Positions 59,282 to 64,000 of a stretch of DNA of 64,000 nucleotides are shown here, piece after piece. Below the pieces are notes generated by a model. That model did no database searches. It saw nothing but the letters and a program-made list of their open reading frames with translations, and was not told the origin of the DNA. The translations under genes and the position numbers were made by a program. The stretch comes from Yokenella regensburgei ATCC 49455. GTDB lineage: Bacteria > Pseudomonadota > Gammaproteobacteria > Enterobacterales > Enterobacteriaceae. Each line of letters starts with the position of its first letter. Positions within the stretch are counted from its first letter, which is position 1. Location of the stretch: contig NZ_JMPS01000081.1 in NCBI RefSeq assembly GCF_000735455.1, positions 1-64,000 of the forward strand, written 5' to 3'.

Positions 59282-60229
59282 TTACCCTTCATATTCTTCA
59301 AGAAGTTGTTCCACCAGCATTCTGTTCTTCACGCCCGTGGTCGCCCCCACGCTGAGTACCGATATCGCAGCGGTGACGTTGGCAAACAGCGCACAGTCAC
59401 GCAATGTTTTCCCTTCAAGCAGCGCGGAGATAAATCCCGAGGCGAAGTTGTCGCCAGCACCGATGGTGTCGATGGCGGTAATCCCTGATACCGCAGGCAC
59501 AGCCATGCGCGTCTCATGATTTTTGATAAAGCAGCCTTGCTTACCAGTTTTAATCACCACCGTTTTGACGCCGCACTGAAGAAAGCTATCGGCAATTTCA
59601 TCGAGCGATGTTTTCCCGGTGAGTTGCTTTGCCTCTTCAAAGTTAGGAAACAGATAATCGACATAGCTCAGTGCTTCGCGAATATCCTCCAGCGTTTCAT
59701 TCAGCCGCGGCTTTATCATGTCGGCGCAAATAATCAGCTGCTGCGCCCTGGCCCGCGCAAAGATTTCAGTTAATGCTTTACCGTCGAGTAAAGGGCTATT
59801 AAAAATGCTCGCCAACGAGAGCAATTTCACCTGCGAGAAACGGCTGAAATCAATATCATTAATATTCAACCGCCACAGGCTGCCATTGCGATTGGTCACA
59901 AAAGTACGCTCTCCATCCGCGGTAACCAACCCGACATTAATTGAGGTATCAATATCAGGGTCCTGTTTTATACTGCGGATATCGATACTCTCTTTGCGGC
60001 AGTGTTCAAGAATAAAATGTCCTGCGGCATCATCACCCACTCGACTCATTAATGCAGTACGATGCCCCAGCCGGGAAATAATTGTTGCTTCGTTGATGGC
60101 ATCCCCACCGGTGGTCATGGCAATTCTTTCCAGGGGATAAGAGTCTACATCAAAAATATTCTTACTGACCGGCTGCAAGGGAATATCGATTATTGCCGCA
60201 CCGATGCAGAGAACCTCAATATCATCCAT
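59282..60229 (-). CDS. ydjH: PfkB-family sugar kinase YdjH
   Basis: 315 residues, ribokinase fold. The ATP/catalytic signature DTIGAGDNFASGF near residue 255 holds the catalytic Asp, and the N-terminal GGDAINEA block near 42 binds substrate. It should phosphorylate a sugar or sugar acid. The start at 60229 (MDDIEVLCIGAAII) matches E. coli; a much longer in-frame start overlaps ydjI and is rejected. Four bases after the ydjI stop. Confidence 0.93.
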   Translation of the reverse strand: MDDIEVLCIGAAIIDIPLQPVSKNIFDVDSYPLERIAMTTGGDAINEATIISRLGHRTALMSRVGDDAAGHFILEHCRKESIDIRSIKQDPDIDTSINVGLVTADGERTFVTNRNGSLWRLNINDIDFSRFSQVKLLSLASIFNSPLLDGKALTEIFARARAQQLIICADMIKPRLNETLEDIREALSYVDYLFPNFEEAKQLTGKTSLDEIADSFLQCGVKTVVIKTGKQGCFIKNHETRMAVPAVSGITAIDTIGAGDNFASGFISALLEGKTLRDCALFANVTAAISVLSVGATTGVKNRMLVEQLLEEYEG

Positions 60230-60233
60230 ATTG

Positions 60234-61085
<852 letters not shown>

Positions 61086-61089
61086 TCAA

Positions 61090-62133
61090 TTAACCAACAA
61101 TTTTAATAACGCCTTTAATAATGTCGCGTTTGTTATTTACTGACTCATCAAATGCGCGTTGCACTTCTTCGTAATCGTAAATATGCGTGACCATCGACTT
61201 CACATCGAATCGACCCGAGGAGATGGCCTCAATAGTAACCGGGTAGCGATTGGCATAGCGGAAAACGGTCTGAATTGACACTTCGCGATTAATTTTGAGG
61301 AAATTAATCGCCGAATCTCCCGGCACGGTACCTACAATCATAATTTTGCCGCCACGCATCACCAGGTACGGCGCCTGTTTTACGGTGACAGCAGATCCTG
61401 CCGTTTCGAAGACAATATCAGCCCCTATCTCACCAGAGAACTGCAGACAACTCACCTGAGTATCTTCTGTTGCGCCGTTGATAACGGTAGTTGCCCCAAG
61501 TTTCTCTGCCATGGCCAGGCGCTTTTCCAGCACATCCACAACGGCAATCTCGGTGGCTCCCAGACACTGGCACGCCTGCAGCGTCATCAGGCCAATGCAG
61601 CCCGCTCCCAGGATGACGATTTTCTTACCCGGTTTTACCTCCGCGAGCATAGCGGCATGCATCCCAACGGCCGCAGGTTCGACCAACGCACCTTCCATGG
61701 TGTCCATGTTGTCCGGTAGCTTGTAAGTAAAGCTCTCCGGGTGGCACAGGTAGTGGGTTAATGCACCGCGGTAATTCGGCTGCGTCGCCATAAAATCAAC
61801 ATCCGGGCAGATGTTGTATTTCCCCTCCAGACAGTACCGACAGTGGCCGCAAGGTACGCCAGGCTCGATATTCACTCTGTCACCCGCTTTGAACTTCGTC
61901 ACCAGGCGCCCTGTCGCTACGACCGTCCCCGCACATTCATGCCCCAGGCCTATCTCCTGGTCAGGATCTTTCGGTGGAATAAACGGCCCGGACTCGAAGC
62001 CGTGAACATCAGAACCACAGATACCAACATATTCGACTTTAATTAATACTTCATGATCCTGCGGCACCGGAATATCAGCAGCGATGATATTCATGGTCCC
62101 CGGCGTTTTTAATATCGCTTTTGAGTTTTTCAT
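61090..62133 (-). CDS. ydjJ: Zinc-dependent medium-chain dehydrogenase YdjJ
   Basis: 347 residues, sorbitol/threonine dehydrogenase type. Catalytic zinc ligands are in GICGSDVHGFE near residue 39 and GHECAG near 65, structural zinc Cys in CGHCRYCLEGKYNIC near 97, and the Rossmann GAGCIGLMTLQ near 173. It probably oxidises a polyol or sugar of the pathway. The start at 62133 (MKNSKAILK) is preferred to one five codons earlier by similarity to E. coli. Confidence 0.93.
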   Translation of the reverse strand: MKNSKAILKTPGTMNIIAADIPVPQDHEVLIKVEYVGICGSDVHGFESGPFIPPKDPDQEIGLGHECAGTVVATGRLVTKFKAGDRVNIEPGVPCGHCRYCLEGKYNICPDVDFMATQPNYRGALTHYLCHPESFTYKLPDNMDTMEGALVEPAAVGMHAAMLAEVKPGKKIVILGAGCIGLMTLQACQCLGATEIAVVDVLEKRLAMAEKLGATTVINGATEDTQVSCLQFSGEIGADIVFETAGSAVTVKQAPYLVMRGGKIMIVGTVPGDSAINFLKINREVSIQTVFRYANRYPVTIEAISSGRFDVKSMVTHIYDYEEVQRAFDESVNNKRDIIKGVIKIVG

Positions 62134-62150
62134 TCTCTTTTCCATCAATA

Positions 62151-63530
62151 TTATTTAGTGATTGCGGTATCAATACTTAAACTCTCGACTGAAACTCCTT
62201 TTGTTTCTATGCCGATAGTCGCGATCGCGACGGCGACAATTATCGAAACCACACCTAACAGGATGAACACGCCGGTTACGCCGTAGCTGTTAAGTAACAC
62301 GGCGACGGCATAGGGAGCGGCAATACCGCTAATTCGGCCTACCGCGTTTGCCAGCCCTGAGCCCCGAAGTTTCGCTTCTGTCGGCCAGATCTCCGGCACA
62401 TACACCGCCGAGGCATAGCAAACGTACATGTAAACGAAAGTAATAAGGAAAAAGCCAATCAGAGTAATAAGCAGCATGCTGGTCTGCAGTGAGTAGATAT
62501 ATCCCAGTACAGCAATGAGTATTAATAAACCAACCCCCATTGTTTTTCGCTGAATTTTATCCATCACCAGCATCGCAATAAATATGCCAAACGGTGCACC
62601 AAACATACTCATGGTGTTTAAGACGATGGAGTCTTTCAGGTTTATTCCCTGAGTCATAAAGATGGTCGGCAACCAGTTAATTAAGGTGTATTGCACCACA
62701 TTCATGGCAATCAGCACGCAGGAACCCAAAATGACGCGCTTCAATAAAACCCCGGTGAGTAAGGCGGAATATGGAACGCTGCGCGGCGGCGTTTTGTCCT
62801 CTTCAGCCACCACAGGTGGTAGCGGTTTGCCGGTCTGGCGCATTACGCCCTCTTCGATAGCCCGCATGACCTTTTCAGCTTCCTGGTAACGCCCACGAGA
62901 CTCCAGCCAACGTGGAGACTCCGGGAACCAGCGCCAGGCGAAGACAGTGGCAATGAGGGACAGTACGGCCGGGATCAGCAATTGCACGCGCCAGTTCCAG
63001 TCCGCGCTGAGTAACGGCGTTAATCCCATCGCAATCAGCGAGCACAGCGGATACGACCAGTTACCGATAAACGACACCCGACTCGACCAGGTTCCCCGAT
63101 TTCTGCCCGGAACATACTCCGTAAATCCGGCAAAAAGGGTCACCAGTAGGGCCCCCAGGCCAACTCCCATCACAAACCGGCAGGCGATAAGGAAGGTCAT
63201 ATCCGGCGAGAATGCCCCAACGACCATAGCGACGATGTGGATCCCCTCAAAAAGGATAAAAGCGTTTCGTCGCCCGGTAATGTCGCCAATAATGCCGCCG
63301 ACCAGGGCACCAAGAAACATCCCTGCGGTGGTTAACGCCGAGAAGGTGGCGGTCGCCGAATTATCTGCCCAACCCAGATCTTTAAGCTGCGCAAGAATTA
63401 ACCCACCAACGGCGTTACTCCAGCAGACAAGTAATCCAAAGGCGACAATGGCAAACATTGATGAATGCCAGCGGCAATCCGGCAGACGATCCAGCCGGGC
63501 GCCACAGTGCGGTTTTGTTATCTGTTCCAT
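62151..63530 (-). CDS. ydjK: MFS sugar-porter-type transporter YdjK
   Basis: 459 residues with twelve spans, the same length as E. coli YdjK. The loop signature GALVGGIIGDITGRRNAF is near residue 77 and the second-half block YASAVYVPEIWPTEAKLRGS near 375. It belongs to the same subfamily as YdjE, so the cluster has two related importers. The start at 63530 (MEQITKPHCGARLDRL) matches E. coli exactly. It is cotranscribed between ydjL and ydjJ. Confidence 0.92.
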   Translation of the reverse strand: MEQITKPHCGARLDRLPDCRWHSSMFAIVAFGLLVCWSNAVGGLILAQLKDLGWADNSATATFSALTTAGMFLGALVGGIIGDITGRRNAFILFEGIHIVAMVVGAFSPDMTFLIACRFVMGVGLGALLVTLFAGFTEYVPGRNRGTWSSRVSFIGNWSYPLCSLIAMGLTPLLSADWNWRVQLLIPAVLSLIATVFAWRWFPESPRWLESRGRYQEAEKVMRAIEEGVMRQTGKPLPPVVAEEDKTPPRSVPYSALLTGVLLKRVILGSCVLIAMNVVQYTLINWLPTIFMTQGINLKDSIVLNTMSMFGAPFGIFIAMLVMDKIQRKTMGVGLLILIAVLGYIYSLQTSMLLITLIGFFLITFVYMYVCYASAVYVPEIWPTEAKLRGSGLANAVGRISGIAAPYAVAVLLNSYGVTGVFILLGVVSIIVAVAIATIGIETKGVSVESLSIDTAITK

Positions 63531-63554
63531 GCTAACCACCCTGAGTGTCGAGGC

Positions 63555-64000
63555 TTACTCATCGAAGTCGTAGGTCATAATGACTTTGATAGCGCTTTTA
63601 TCGGCCATGGCGTCAAAACCTTCCCGCCACTGCGACAAGCCAATACGGTGGGTAATCATCGGCTTTACGGTAATCGCACCGCTAGCGAGCAGGCGAATCG
63701 CATTGCGCCATGAGGTTGCGTCGTAGGCCATATGACCAATAATGCTTTTGTTCCATGCGGTAATATCATTGATTGAGAAATCAAGTGGTTTGAAGCCCAT
63801 CCCCACTCGCACCACTTCACCGTTCGGGCGCAACATCTCGATAGACTGTTTGAGCGCAATGTTGGCTCCAGAGCATTCGATAACCAGACCCAGATTGTCT
63901 TTGCCGCAGATCTCCTGGCAGCGCGCGACGACATCCTCGGTGGATCCGTTGATAACCGCGGTTGCACCCAGCGCTTTGGCTATCGGGAAACGCACCCGAA
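63555..64000 (-). CDS. ydjL: Zinc-type alcohol dehydrogenase-like YdjL, C-terminal part (cut by window end)
   Basis: About 148 residues of the C-terminal half of a medium-chain dehydrogenase. They run from VRFPIAKALGATAVING, just after the Rossmann glycine motif, to the end KVIMTYDFDE. The frame stays open through 64000, so the catalytic domain and true start lie outside. Similar in position and sequence to E. coli YdjL. It is probably the first gene of the cluster on this strand. Confidence 0.88.
   Translation of the reverse strand, partial: RVRFPIAKALGATAVINGSTEDVVARCQEICGKDNLGLVIECSGANIALKQSIEMLRPNGEVVRVGMGFKPLDFSINDITAWNKSIIGHMAYDATSWRNAIRLLASGAITVKPMITHRIGLSQWREGFDAMADKSAIKVIMTYDFDE

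Overview
The window is chromosomal DNA of an enteric gamma-proteobacterium. Nearly every protein is closely similar to an Escherichia coli K-12 protein, but the gene order and extra genes (chromosomal aerobactin locus, class A acid phosphatase, MocR/GNAT pair, no katE beside cedA) fit the Enterobacter/Lelliottia/Klebsiella side of the Enterobacteriaceae better than Escherichia. I cannot name the species. I saw no tRNA, rRNA, insertion sequence, phage or CRISPR array.

Layout. 1-8704: aerobactin locus, with a shiF-like MFS gene cut by the window edge, a divergent Fur-controlled promoter, iucABCD joined by four-base overlaps, and the receptor gene iutA. 8714-16623: a patchwork on the minus strand (ycgN, ycgM, ycgL, ymjA, a cold-shock-domain gene, a MocR-type regulator facing a GNAT gene, umuDC with a perfect LexA box, a CigR-like gene, an unlisted 40-residue membrane protein, ompW). 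16980-22337: yciC, yciB (frameshifted), yciA, yniB, hxpB, ydjM (LexA-type box) and tcyP. 22426-28689: cedA, the chitobiose operon chbBCARFG and osmE. 28878-38627: nadE, ves, spy, the arginine succinyltransferase operon astCADBE with a sigma-54 promoter, and xthA. 38634-45965: a TVP38-type membrane gene, the uncharacterised ynjBCD ABC transporter with sulfurtransferase ynjE, then ynjF, ynjA, nudG and ynjH. 46140-55842: gdhA, topB, selD, a PhoC-type acid phosphatase, ydjA, sppA, ansA and pncA. 55847-64000: the orphan carbohydrate cluster ydjEFGHIJKL, with ydjL cut by the window end.

How it works together. Most of the window is nutrient acquisition: iron by aerobactin, cystine by TcyP, chitin disaccharides by Chb, arginine and asparagine as nitrogen sources, and an unknown sugar acid or polyol by the ydj cluster. 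SOS mutagenesis (umuDC), oxidative DNA repair (xthA) and envelope quality control (spy, osmE, sppA) make up the rest. The regulatory signals that can be read directly are Fur boxes, two LexA-type boxes, an FNR-like box, a ChiX small-RNA pairing site between chbB and chbC, a sigma-54 promoter with possible ARG boxes ahead of astC, and REP-type hairpins.

I did not find a clearly new multi-gene system. The best leads are the yciB frameshift in a T7 run, the MocR/GNAT divergon with direct repeats, the two-domain cold-shock protein, the 40-residue membrane protein, a possible leader ORF ahead of ynjE, and the orphan ynj and ydj clusters.
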